Translations under genes and position numbers: made by a program
The notes under the pieces: generated by a model
Told to the model about the DNA's origin: nothing
The model's input: only the letters and a program-made list of their open reading frames with translations
Database searches by the model: none
Shown: piece after piece, positions 53,338 to 64,000 of the stretch
Position numbering within the stretch: position 1 is the stretch's first letter
Layout of the letters: every line of letters starts with the position of its first letter
From: Macrobrachium rosenbergii
Lineage: Eukaryota; Arthropoda; Malacostraca; Decapoda; Palaemonidae
Length of the DNA stretch: 64,000 nt
Direction of reading: 5' to 3'
Assembly (NCBI RefSeq): GCF_040412425.1
Contig: NC_089792.1
Location: 23,838,858-23,902,857 of the forward strand

Positions 53338-54125
53338 CTATGAAATTCTTAAAGACACCGAATAACTTTTACTTTTTCAATGTACACCATGAAAATACAG
53401 CAATCTTGGAACAATCCCGGTAATTATGTATTTCCTGAAATAAACCAAGACGCCATGGAATTTCTAAAACAATAATCAAAGTACTCATATAATTTACGGA
53501 ATCGAGAACTGTAATATATTCTTAATCTGTCCATAAGAATAATCGTGATCCATAGCATTCATTTAGTGTACGGTGAAACCCAAATCCCTCCAACTTCGAA
53601 ACGAAGATATTCTTTGCAAAATTCATACAATCAAATTTCACAGATGAAAAACGGGGATCGTAGAACAAAAAAAAAAAGCCAGTAACCACAGCATTCTTAA
53701 GAGGAACTCGATATTTATCACTTTTACAAATCAACCCTTATATTTTGGAGTCCTAAAAAAGTATAAGCAACAATGCATTCCATTATTTTCCTCCTCAATA
53801 TTCTTACAACGAACGAAGGCACAATGGCATTCTTAAAAATATACAAAGAATTACAATGCACAAACGATTCGTTTTCCAAATTTATCCAGTAACTTTTGCG
53901 TCTTTAACATAAACACAGTAACCTCTGCATTTCATTAATATCCCCATTAACCGTCGAATCCTTACAATAAAACCAGTAACGTTTGCCCCTACAATTTTCA
54001 CAACCATCAGATCTTGAAAATAAACCTTGAAACCTTTGCGTTCTCAACCTTTTCCCAGTAACAATTGCATATATAAACCAACCTAGTAACATAATTATTC
54101 TTAAAAATTTCTTTGTAACTTTTAC
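53338..54125. repeat. Decayed minisatellite, period about 28 bp
   Basis: A block like ccagtaacctttgcattctt recurs: 53678, 53820 (caatggcattctta), 53848, 53886, 53916, 53971, 54027, 54054 and 54082. Successive spacings in the last part are near 28 or 56. The A-rich remainder of each unit (taaaaataaac type) fills the gap. Early units are very diverged and 53338 is only an approximate start. The minus frame at 53904-54251 is a translation of this repeat. Confidence 0.6.
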
Positions 54126-55189
54126 TCTAGAACAAAGGGTAAACGCCGCATCATTGAAATGAATCCAATATCGCACTACCAAGGCAAAACCAATTACGAA
54201 TCCCAAAAGAAGCGACCAGCGACCACCTTTTCCAGGGACAGATCGGCCCACATAATCTCCTTTTATACGAGAACCTTATACGACTTCCACCTGGAGAGAC
54301 GAGTCATTCGGAGTAACAAAATCTTGAAGGGCTGTCCGCCATTTTGACGAACATGTAATCAGAGCAACAGGTGCCGCACAAACTTCGCACTGATGAAAGA
54401 CCTCTTGTTCGACAGCCTGTCACCTGAAATACTGAAGGCAGATTGATATATGGGGGGATCCACTCCGGCACACAAAGACACGCACATGGAAATTAAAAAC
54501 ACACGAACATTCACACGCACACGTGATATACATGCAAGTATGTATGTGTGAATGTCTGTGTGTGCGTGTACGGATGTGAGTGTGTGTGCGCGTGTGTGCG
54601 TAAATGTTTTGCAGATTTATGCACATTTCATAACAAGTAACTAACAGACTAAGAAAACGATTCGGAGACGCATGAGCAGGTACACTTTCATGCATATGAA
54701 TGTATATTTCTTTCAACCGCTAAGCCCGTTTCCCATAAGGAGGGGTTAGGCGCCACCTCCTTATCCATCACCTGTCAAATCAAGAGTGAATCCATAAGCA
54801 AAAAACTCGCACAACATCCTGAGAAAAACAAATGAAATATAAAGCTCGCCAACAAAACGACATTCACCTCAGTTTGAACACACTCTTGGGCTTCCTCGAT
54901 ACATCGGTCCTTCCTTTCCCAAACTCTTCCATTCACTGACTCAGTTCTCTACAAGTGGAAAAGCAACTCAAAGCACTTTGAGATTGTTGTCACAGGCGCT
55001 CATCTTTTCAGTACCACACATTATCCACCTATCATAAGTCACATTAACTACGAAAAGACTCTTCTCCCCAATTTCTTTCATTCATCTTTCTTCGACATTC
55101 AACAAAGACATCTGCCTTCCATAAACGAACAAAAATTCCACGAACAAAAATTCTTCTCTAGCCACCTCTTTTCTCCTCTAGAATTCTGG
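54126..55189. other. Unassigned sequence with CA/TG-rich part
   Basis: No gene recognised. 54480-54600 is a loose CA/TG-rich region. Within it, acattcacac at 54507-54516 and gtgtgaatgt at 54546-54555 form an inverted pair. Confidence 0.55.
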
Positions 55190-55460
55190 TAGAGATTCTG
55201 GGCAGCAAGATAAAGAGATCTAGAAAATGTGGGAGATGAAGTTAATTACGGATCTAATGGTGGAACTGGGGAAAAATAAACCGGAGTTGCACTAAGAATT
55301 AATAGTTGGAGGTCCTGGACAACAAGACCGAAAAATTGAAAGGGGATTGGATGTAAAGGCTAAAATGTGAGTGCCTCCAGGAGCTGAAGGGACGCTGTAA
55401 AGACCCTTTAGCAATGCCTACAGTGCACCCCATGACGGTTCTACCCTACTACGGGGAAGT
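55190..55460 (+). repeat. Dispersed repeat R1, copy 3 (diverged)
   Basis: The 3' part is clear: gctgaagggacgctgtaaag, a gap, gcaatgcctacagtgcaccc and ctactacgggg, matching the end blocks of R1. The 5' part (ttgcactaagaattaatagt, tggaggtcctgg) matches only loosely, and the start is uncertain. Confidence 0.6.
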
Positions 55461-55673
55461 GTTTTGTGTGAGTCACCTCTTCTCTTGCACTCATTCGTCA
55501 ATTTACGTCAAATGCATTCATGAATCAGATTTTTACATTCGTCACTCATTAAAACTAACGTCAACTGCTCCAAATTCCTGGATTCCATTTACTCTTCGTA
55601 GCTTTAATTTGCCAGTAGTATGAAATTTCACTTGGTAAATATTATTTTAACAGTCACACACACGAACAGACAC

Positions 55674-55710
<37 letters not shown>

Positions 55711-55715
55711 GTATG

Positions 55716-55811
<96 letters not shown>

Positions 55812-55832
55812 ATATATATATATATATATGTG
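55461..55832. repeat. CA/TACA/TA compound microsatellite with left flank
   Basis: From about 55655, CA and TACA runs lead into TA arrays at 55684-55710 and 55721-55832, interrupted by gtatgtatt and attatataat. The bases 55461-55654 hold no recognised feature. Confidence 0.9.
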
Positions 55833-56121
55833 TGTGATACACATATTTATTCACAAATATCGTTTAATTTTCATTTAACTATACCTCAGAAATAGCTTAC
55901 ACTCAAGGGAATTATTACTGACACGGGTTTCGTCCCTGGTATATATACAGAAGAGTCGATATCAACAGTACATTTATTTCTCTTAGTGACTCAGTGATCA
56001 AAGTCACAGTCTATCGTTGTTTCTAAACCGCGCAGCAGTTGTAAGTTATTCCTGACGTACAGTGCATTGGATATTAAACGATATTTACAGCTTAATATTT
56101 GTGAATATATAAAAGATCATG

Positions 56122-56133
56122 CGCGCGCGCGCG

Positions 56134-56201
<68 letters not shown>

Positions 56202-56205
56202 CGTT
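56122..56205. repeat. (GC)n(AC)n(TA)n compound microsatellite
   Basis: An alternating purine-pyrimidine tract: eight GC units, about eight AC units, then TA units with two interruptions. Confidence 0.96.
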
Positions 56206-58275
56206 AGCCATTTGTGTTATAACTAGCCAGGATACTAAATGGTTGTCAATAACATTATTTCAGGATTTGCTAACTCACTATTATTATGACATCTGCGTCT
56301 GGCATTCAGGCATAACCTGTTTCCCATCATCCACTGATGTTCTATTATAATAATAATCACTACATTTTTGTACGCCACCAAACAGCTAACAACAATATAT
56401 TAACAGAACCTTAGTTTTCATTTTATTTTTCTTCATCCTGTAAGTTAACGGATGAGAGCAGTTACCTCTGTTGAGATCCTTGACTATTCTGACAGTTAAG
56501 GTACAGATTTATGTAGCTGAAGCAATGGTTCAAGTCATGACCCCCTCATCTGAGGGAGAACTACATGTTTGCCAGGTCTGGTTCTAATCATCAATTTACT
56601 GAATTATAGTAAAAACATCTAATTTCCCCAATCTTCACCCCTATTTTTGCTCTCTTTTACTGATGCTTGGTATGGCGTTTATTAAGGCCCTCTTGTCAAA
56701 GATGGCATATTTAATTCTACTGGTGTAATTGTTTTTCTGTTATGTCGCCTGCCATCAAAAATCTTGGCCAACTTTCTTCGACTTCCTGAGGTTCTTTGTC
56801 CCAGGCATTTGTCCTTTACATTAACACCGGAGTAGCATTATCTAGGTAATGGCTCTTCTTTTACTGATGACTATTTCAACTAAGTTCATAACGTTTATAT
56901 ACATTAAATTCTCATTCGCACTCATACATAAATTCTTTTCCATGCCGGGCATTTGATAAGCTTCATATCTGTCATATTCACCGTCGCCTCTCCCTAATCC
57001 AATTTCACACAAGTGCAATTTTTAGAATTTGAGAGATCCCAGAGTGCTGATACATTAACTTTTTTTCTTTTTTAATTTTCCGAGAACCCTAGACAGAAGG
57101 TTACTACTCTCATCCTGACACTCGAACTCAAGTCTTCAAGACTCAGGCACTCAACAAGCATGTGCAATATAGGCTACTCAAAGGGCCCAAACAGCCATTG
57201 CAAAATGGCTGGGGTTAACCAACCATTAAAATCCATGAATTTAATGTGTGTGGGCTGACCAGTGCCCTCCCTATGGTTAAATTAGGAGTTCTTATGGTGA
57301 CGCAAATTCGACCTTGCCTCTTTGACCTTAAGAAAGCCTTTCATACATATGTAAGAATCGCCATCTAATATATCATGCGTAGGAGTGTTTTACCATTGAT
57401 AAAACAACATATATTGGCATCTGTAAATCTGAACATAATTAGTCATATATTTTTGGTAGCGTAGGTAAAATCTTCTTGTATGTACAAAGGGCACAAAATG
57501 CAGTCAGGCACAGTGTAAATAAAGAGAAAAAAATCAAACATTACTTCCATCATATACATACGCAACACGTAACTTGAACATTTCGTGTGAACAGAGATTC
57601 TCCTTGGGAAATAAAATAGAAAACTGCACAGATATGAACCTACTGTTAGGCTTAGCTGAAGTCTACAGGAAAGTTAAGAGGAAGGACATACTTAAAGCGA
57701 ACAAAAAGAAGAAGTTAAGAGACACCCTCTTAGTAACTGGGTTTCCTTATCAATGGGATAAGTAAGAGCATTCTTGGTAATAAAGGGAAGCAGCTTATAT
57801 TAGATACCAGGTAAAGGCTGATGATGATCCTATGAAAAGTGGTTCAACTGTATCAAAGGGTAAAGCTTTAGAGACTTCCAAGATACGGCGTAGGCATCAC
57901 CACCATGTGGAACGCTGAGTGGAAGCGCAGCTTCAAGAAACTGGATTATCTATATATAACGACCAAAATTTTTAGTTGCCATGGTTCACTTGTGCCACAC
58001 CCAAACAAGGCAATACTCATTTCAAGGCCTTAGGATAGTTTGATGTTCTTATTCAATAAAATCGGACAAAAACAGGTTAGTTAGGAAAAAATATAATTTA
58101 TCTGTGAAGTGGAGGGAATTTGTTTAACTATTTTAAAGGATATAACAGTTCTGCAAAATTTGTCGATGAGGATAACGGGGGATAATTAACCAAGATAAAT
58201 GATAGCTTTATTAGCTATGAAGTCTAAATTTTCAAAAGATAATTCTTTAGTGGATTCGAAGACTTTAACTTTATC

Positions 58276-58278
<3 letters not shown>
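56206..58278. other. Unassigned sequence
   Basis: No gene recognised. On the minus strand near 57120, gagttcgagtgtcagg resembles a B box and could mark an old SINE head. A 63-codon Lys-rich frame at 57574-57765 has no motif. Confidence 0.5.

Positions 58279-58329
<51 letters not shown>
58279..58329. repeat. (GA)n microsatellite
   Basis: Perfect GA array of about 25 units. Confidence 0.97.
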
Positions 58330-58332
<3 letters not shown>

Positions 58333-58371
58333 GCATACAAATAACTGTACACACTGTACACACACATACTG

Positions 58372-58392
58372 TATATACATATATATATACAG

Positions 58393-58434
<42 letters not shown>
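58372..58434. repeat. (TA)n microsatellite
   Basis: TA-rich run with one gap, abutting the left edge of repeat R3 copy 2. Confidence 0.95.
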
Positions 58435-58436
<2 letters not shown>

Positions 58437-58580
58437 TCTTCTTCTTTTAACGTGCTTTTATTATATATGCCTTCTTTGAAGGACTTTTGATATATATCGA
58501 TATATATATATATATATATATATACATACGCCCTTTCTTACATTCGAGAAGTTATTGCGTGGGTATAGATCATATATTCA
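58435..58580. repeat. TA-bounded dispersed repeat R3, copy 2 (eroded)
   Basis: It starts cttcttcttcttttaacgtg exactly at the end of a TA array, as copy 1 does at 10963. It keeps gccttctttgaaggactttt, cgccctttctta and cgagaagttattgcgtgggt. The parts between these blocks are shorter and partly TA repeats: attatatat near 58460 and a TA run at 58490-58524. Confidence 0.75.
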
Positions 58581-58823
58581 TGTGGATAGATATATAGATA
58601 TATATAACAACTCTTATTAATTCATATACACTCTTCATAAACACCATTTGAAAGGTACAATCAAAGTTGGTGAAGTGGTTGAGTTTCTACAGCGATATCC
58701 TCACGTTTTCTGAGGTCATAAAATACTAATGGTCAACCGCCTTCCAGTCAACCCAACTGTAACTGGGTTACACCGTCTGGTGCGGTGAAGTAATTGCTTG
58801 GACCTGGCAACTTCTCAGTAACT

Positions 58824-58854
58824 TAAACCAGGAGGTATTATACCTTCTGGTTTA
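58824..58854. repeat. Small hairpin-forming inverted repeat
   Basis: taaaccaggaggtat at 58824-58838 pairs with ataccttctggttta at 58840-58854 with one mismatch and a one-base centre. Confidence 0.8.
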
Positions 58855-58861
58855 CTAATTA

Positions 58862-59011
<150 letters not shown>

Positions 59012-59166
59012 GGCCCACTGTAGTTTCTGTCGGAACAGATTTAGAATCGTCACCTGAACACCTGACACTTCCCAGCTGCGCCTTCCACTCAACACTCTTT
59101 CACGAAGGTGGACCTGAACATTATCAGTGGAGGCTTACATGATGAGGTTTTTGCAGCCGGGTACAA

Positions 59167-59192
59167 TTCATACTCACTTTCGTGAGTATGAA
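59167..59192. repeat. Perfect 11-bp stem hairpin
   Basis: ttcatactcac and gtgagtatgaa flank a 4-base tttc loop. No T run follows, and no neighbouring gene gives it a terminator role. Confidence 0.8.
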
Positions 59193-60040
59193 CTCAACCA
59201 CACTGTCTGAAAATATAGTTCTTTGCCCGTTAAATATAGATAATATAGATCTTTAGTGAGTTCATATGTTTTCTCTTATTTAGTCAGATCATCACTTAAA
59301 CTGACATTTAGTATTGCTCAGTAAACTGGATGACTGCTGTTTGTTTTTCTACTTTGTTATTATGCAGCGGAACACTGACAATGAAGAATATGGGAGCTTC
59401 AGTCCGATGCAGTTGAAAACGAGGAAACTGTTCAGTGTAAAATGAATTAGAATTAATTGTTAGATTCTGCATAATGCAAAAACTATAAAGAATTCGGCGA
59501 ACAACCAAGCAGCCTCCAGGGAACCTTGATGATCATGAGTTGCAGCCTTGTTGAAAAATTGGGACGGAGGCACCCGAATGATCTTTTTTTCACTGTTGCT
59601 GTGTGTATTTTTAGTAATATACCTCCACATATGATTATTTAGTTTCCATAATTTAGTATTCCGTTCTTTTATTTTAACATTTATACAATATAACATGAGA
59701 CTAATACAAAGCAACTGAGTACTGTTAGTTAATAGGTATCATTTTAATTTGTGTTGTTTGCTTAATGGAAATTGTTGGGTGTTCGGGTAATCTCCTTCCA
59801 TATTTTTAGCTCTGCATAAAATCACAAATAAAATCACTTTGACTTCTGCGCCAGTGATATTCAGAAGTGTATGCGTTATATTGCCAGGATGATCCGCCGT
59901 TCATTTTATGAATTCCATATTCAGTTTGATAAGGAATCACTGTAGTCCTGAAGCCACGGGACCGAACTTATTATGTGTGTATATATGAAAATATATTATA
60001 TATATATGGATATATAATATATGAATCACGGCGATGAGAT

Positions 60041-60041
<1 letters not shown>
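59193..60041. other. Unassigned sequence
   Basis: No gene recognised. Minus frames at 59308-59714 lack motifs. Short TA runs occur at 59970-60025. Confidence 0.55.
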
Positions 60042-60237
<196 letters not shown>

Positions 60238-60339
60238 AATCAATATATCAGTACCCTCAAAAAATTAAAATTATATATCCTTCCCAAGGATAGTACACTT
60301 AGAACAATTTATATTTGAAAGGCGTTTAGCTCCTTCCAA

Positions 60340-60372
60340 ATATATATATATATACAATTTATATTTATATAT

Positions 60373-60424
<52 letters not shown>

Positions 60425-60436
60425 TATATGTATATA
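60340..60436. repeat. (TA)n cluster
   Basis: Short TA runs around 60340-60354 and a longer one at 60378-60436 with interruptions. Confidence 0.95.
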
Positions 60437-60700
60437 TGGGGTAGCCCGTTTCCATACTACCTGTTGATACATCGTGCCCCTTGGGCATCTGATGGAGGAA
60501 GGGCCCTCCTTAGGTGTGCTCTTTGTGTACTTTTCCATGAGTTGCATCGAAGGATAAGTCTTCAGGGAAATGGGAAAAACCATCATAAACTGCCGATAAG
60601 TCGACATTTTTGCGAAGATCGACGACGAAAATGTCCCCTCACGTCTCAGAGACACCTTCAAAGCTAATACTGGTCGAGGCTTCACGACAGGGAAGGGTGA
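60437..60700 (-). other. Unrecognised frame beside TA array
   Basis: A minus-strand frame covers 60365-60685. After excluding the TA translation, about 80 codons of mixed composition remain, including MVFPISLKTYPSMQLMEKYT and a CPRGTMYQQ segment. I recognise no domain. The left edge is set by the TA array. It could be a fragment of an unknown mobile element; a host exon cannot be excluded. Confidence 0.35.
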
Positions 60701-61055
60701 TAACGACCAGCTTCTCCTTCCGGACGTCCTTCTGCATCTCCGATTTAATGATACGACACATATCCATCCCTTTCATCGTACTTCCATATTTCTCACCCTT
60801 TCACTTCTTCTTGTACCACAAACACTTAGTAAATGGTTCATGTACAAAGCTTCCACCGTCTTTCTTTCATTCATATTCAACATCCACATTTCACTTCCTT
60901 GGTTTCACCTCATTCTTTTGCACACATCTTGCTGTCTTTCTTCCTTCGCCTACTTTCTGACCCATCCGCCATCGTGCAGCTGCATTTCAAATAATTTCTT
61001 TTTTTCCTTCACTAAACTCCTCATTTCCTTATCCCACCATTTATTGCTTTTACTT
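60701..61055. other. Unassigned pyrimidine-rich sequence
   Basis: No gene recognised. Overlapping plus frames at 60610-61214 run into the SINE, so they are unlikely to be real exons. Confidence 0.55.
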
Positions 61056-61296
61056 CTTTGTTGGACGAGTCGGTTGAGCTTCAGACTGTCATTCGATGGG
61101 CCGAGTCAATTCCCGCCGCCGGCTGATGAAGAGTTAGAGGAATTTATTTCTGGTGATAGAAATTCATTTCTCGCTATAATGTGGTTTTCACAATACTGTA
61201 GGTCCCGTTGCTAAGTAACCAATTGGTTCTTAGCCACGTAAAATAAGTCTAATCCTTCGGGCCAGCCCTGCTGTTAATCAGCTCACTAAAACTTAA
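61056..61296 (+). mobile_element. tRNA-derived SINE, near full length, copy 2
   Basis: The A box tggacgagtcgg at 61062-61073 is identical to that of the 27.7-kb copy. The B box is degraded. The body blocks are gatgaagagttagaggaatt, tatttctggtgatagaaatt, the core gttgctaagtaaccaattgg at 61207-61226, gtctaatccttcgggccagc and ctgttaatcagctcac. Compared with the first copy it has short deletions after ataatgtggtt and after cagccct. Confidence 0.85.
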
Positions 61297-62590
61297 TAAC
61301 TTTTACTCCTTCTTCCACAACCCCTTCATGGAATTTTAATACAATTCTTGCAAACTTTTAACTTCTGTGCCTATAGCCCTAGCCTTCCCTACTTCCTCTT
61401 TAACACTCTAACTTGTTTTCATCATCCATACAGCTACAGTTTTATCAACTCCTTTCCAGCTTGAACCTCTAAAAATAAATATATATATATATGTGTATAT
61501 ATATGTGTGTGTGTGTGTTTATGGGTGTGTCTTTGTAACTGCTCTGAAGGAAATATCTTGAGGATTGCAATCTAAAGACATAAATATACCTTTGGAGAGT
61601 CTCTAGCTTGAGTTACTCTCAATGGACTGAGGTTGATTCCTAGTCCTAATTCTGCAGGACTTGGCCTTCCACACTTTACTAAGGGACGATTGTTCATTTG
61701 ACACAAAAAGATGGAGTCTTACAAAGTTATACTTAAAACGGTGATAAAAAGGTCATCATTATTTCATATAAAAAGTATTTACTTGAAAAAAAATCTAATA
61801 AATCGTTTTTATTTGTGCTGTATCACTGATCCAAAAAGGTGGAATATCGCAGTTTTTTCTATACAAAAGAAGATAATAATCTACATAGAAACCCAATTGC
61901 TACAAGTTTTCCTAGTTCTTAAAGCATCAGCATCTCTATAAAGCTCTCTTTTTGTAATACTTGCTAAGAACTTTTCATTGAATATAGTCGCTTCTCTGTA
62001 TCTATTACTAACTACGTTGACGAAAAATTCATTCATCTTAATTAATAACAGATCCAACGTTACTTTGAAAAAGTGCCTATGAGTATAAAGCCGGCTATTC
62101 ATCGTCTAAGTAGCACTACAAGAAGCCACTTTCAGGATGTAAATTAAAATAGAATTCTTTACCCTCCTTTGTGCAGCCAGGACCGCACAAGAAACAATAG
62201 TCGGTCTGCTAATTAAGAAATCCAATTCAAAACTTGTTCTTCTATTCATCAGAATCGAAATTATGGATTATTGCTACCTGCCTGTTTCCGTAACAGAAAT
62301 TTAAAGACCAGTAAAAAAAAACCGTCATAAGTCGTTCGGTTTTCGTTTGGTTTTCGTTCATTCCTTCCTGTTTTTGCATTTTGTTCTTTACACTTATCAG
62401 AAAACAGTAAGGGGAAAGGCAAAGATCATCTAAAAGCCACGACGTTAATACCAGATGAATTTAGGTAATGGGAATATTATGCTAATTTTCATTTAACTGC
62501 ACACTATCAAATTTGCACATGTTCACGTTTTTCCAAAATTCAGAAACATATTTGTACGTCAGGAAACAAATTTGTTGACATCACCATTAC
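61297..62590. other. Unassigned sequence
   Basis: No gene recognised. A short TA/TG array lies at 61475-61520. Frames at 61711-62102 on both strands are mirror chance frames. Confidence 0.55.
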
Positions 62591-62640
62591 TCTCTCTCTC
62601 TCTCTCTCTCTCTCATACATACATACACACACACACACAA
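62591..62640. repeat. (CT)n and (CA)n microsatellites
   Basis: CT run at 62591-62614, then a short TACA and CA run. Confidence 0.94.
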
Positions 62641-62780
62641 AACACGTATACATGGCAGGATTTAGGTGTTCTTGGGTATATGTAAAAGGGAAAATGGGAT
62701 CATGTGCTTATCCTTTCCCCGAATCTACAATCTTATTCAGCAGACCCACAAAACCCTGTCTACCTTTGCGTTTTCCAGAT

Positions 62781-62783
<3 letters not shown>

Positions 62784-62842
<59 letters not shown>
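62784..62842. repeat. (CT)n microsatellite
   Basis: Perfect array of about 29 CT units. Confidence 0.97.
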
Positions 62843-62845
<3 letters not shown>

Positions 62846-63631
62846 CTTATCTTAGCAATTTAGCAAATATTTTCCACTTTCGAATTGCAATGATCACATA
62901 ATCTTTCTTCCTCCAGTCGTGAATGCAAGTATGATTGCGAAAATTTTAATAAGCTGCAATCTGTTTAAAAATCCGACGTTGCAATCAAAATTAACACCCG
63001 AACATGGATCAAAATCTACCTGTACAAGAAAAATGCAAAACAAAAACCTGATAACACTGAAATTAAACATGAAAATATCTTGTTCCCCGATATCCAGAAG
63101 AGAGAAACAAGGTCATTTTGAAATTTACAGGAATAAAGAATCTTCGCTGATGAGACCAAATATATTCAAGGTTAATGTAGTTATTATATCCTTGACACAA
63201 ACCATTTCAATATTAAAAGAATCTGACGGGTAAAAAGACATTTTCGAGCATATACAGTTATACAAAATGATTAAGAACACAAGCCAGGGAAATGTGCTTA
63301 TCAATGAATACGTCAATAAAACAGTAATGTAAACAGAAATATACTCAGTAATTTTTATGTTGAGGGGCAAAAGAACAGAAATTAAATCTGTATTCAAGAC
63401 GACACTTCAGCAAGTGAAGTCAAAAACGGCGTATCAAACTGTTCGCGTTGTATTATCTTTGCTCACTGTATTACTGTACTTCACCTTGTTTTTTTTTACT
63501 GCATTACTTTATTCCGGATACTTATTTTGGGAAAAACCTATAGTTGTTCACTTATTCTAACGTTCTTTTTAAATCACTTACATAATGAGAGGATGCGTTA
63601 TGCCTTTGGTGTATATTAGCAACTCATAGAT
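62843..63631. other. Unassigned sequence
   Basis: No gene recognised. A 104-codon plus frame at 62919-63233 and a minus frame at 63125-63397 overlap and show no motifs. Confidence 0.55.

Positions 63632-63704
<73 letters not shown>
63632..63704. repeat. (AG)n microsatellite
   Basis: Perfect AG array of about 36 units. Confidence 0.97.
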
Positions 63705-63708
<4 letters not shown>

Positions 63709-64000
63709 AAGGTTCACTGCAAAAGTTCTCTGGTTCACCCACAAACAAAGAAGTAGTTAACTAAAAGTTTTCAGCTAGACCGCATATAACGCCCACCTGA
63801 ATTACTATATATAGGTACTCAATTTTAAGTATATTGTGCAAATGAGAACTCGAAATCCTTAAGTGCAAGCAAAATTTTAAAACACAAAAAATTAGATAAA
63901 AGCCGTAAAGATGTAATTGATGATAAAAAAAAAAAGACGGGTGGAACCCCAATAGAAAAATCCATGAGAACAAGATCACCTGACTCGGTGAGGACCTCGT
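63705..64000. other. Unassigned sequence to window end
   Basis: No gene or repeat recognised. A short A run lies near 63925. Confidence 0.6.

Noticed and set aside
59167..59192. Rho-independent terminator hairpin
   Set aside because: The stem is perfect but no T run follows and there is no upstream gene; bacterial terminators are not expected here.

Overview
This window looks like non-coding nuclear DNA from a large, repeat-rich animal genome. I find no host protein-coding gene, rRNA gene or convincing tRNA gene. Long perfect (TA)n, (GA)n/(CT)n and (TG)n arrays, several dispersed repeat families and decayed retrotransposons fill it. The microsatellite style and the repeat families fit an arthropod, most likely a decapod crustacean (prawn, shrimp, crayfish or crab). 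That assignment is inference, not proof. Summing the arrays listed here gives roughly 4.5-5 kb, about 7% of the window. Nearly all longer open frames are translations of these arrays.

Layout. 1-4 kb: GA and TA arrays with pieces of a GA-associated dispersed repeat. 4.0-4.7 kb: a long foldback (inverted repeat). 5-9.7 kb: AT-rich DNA, TA arrays and a repeat with internally duplicated segments. 10.7-11.3 kb: a mirror-like TA/TG/CA/TA compound array next to a dispersed repeat bounded by TA on both sides. 15-17.6 kb: dispersed repeats and a second foldback flanked by AAT arrays. 18.4-18.9 kb: a third foldback fused to a TA array. 19.5-22.3 kb: the most complete retroelement, a minus-strand LINE with recognisable endonuclease and reverse transcriptase pieces, split by another repeat. 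25.2 kb, 39.4-41.1 kb and 46.5-47.9 kb: three further LINE relics on the plus strand. 27.7 kb and 61.1 kb: two nearly full tRNA-derived SINE copies, with fragments at 29.0, 44.2 and 44.6 kb. 48.2-49.0 kb: the 3' end of a Penelope-like element with a GIY-YIG endonuclease remnant and a candidate hammerhead ribozyme. 50.65 kb: a perfect 30-bp palindrome between 8-bp direct repeats. 52.7-53.1 kb: a fourth foldback, with a TA array in its centre. 53.3-54.1 kb: a decayed minisatellite with a period near 28 bp. 55-64 kb: more TA and GA arrays, further dispersed repeats and a SINE.

No genes act together here. The visible history is waves of retroelement and foldback insertion, often at or beside simple-repeat arrays, followed by decay. 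The signals most worth following are the Penelope/hammerhead remnant, the four foldbacks associated with simple repeats, the TA-bounded repeat present in two eroded copies, and the 28-bp minisatellite.
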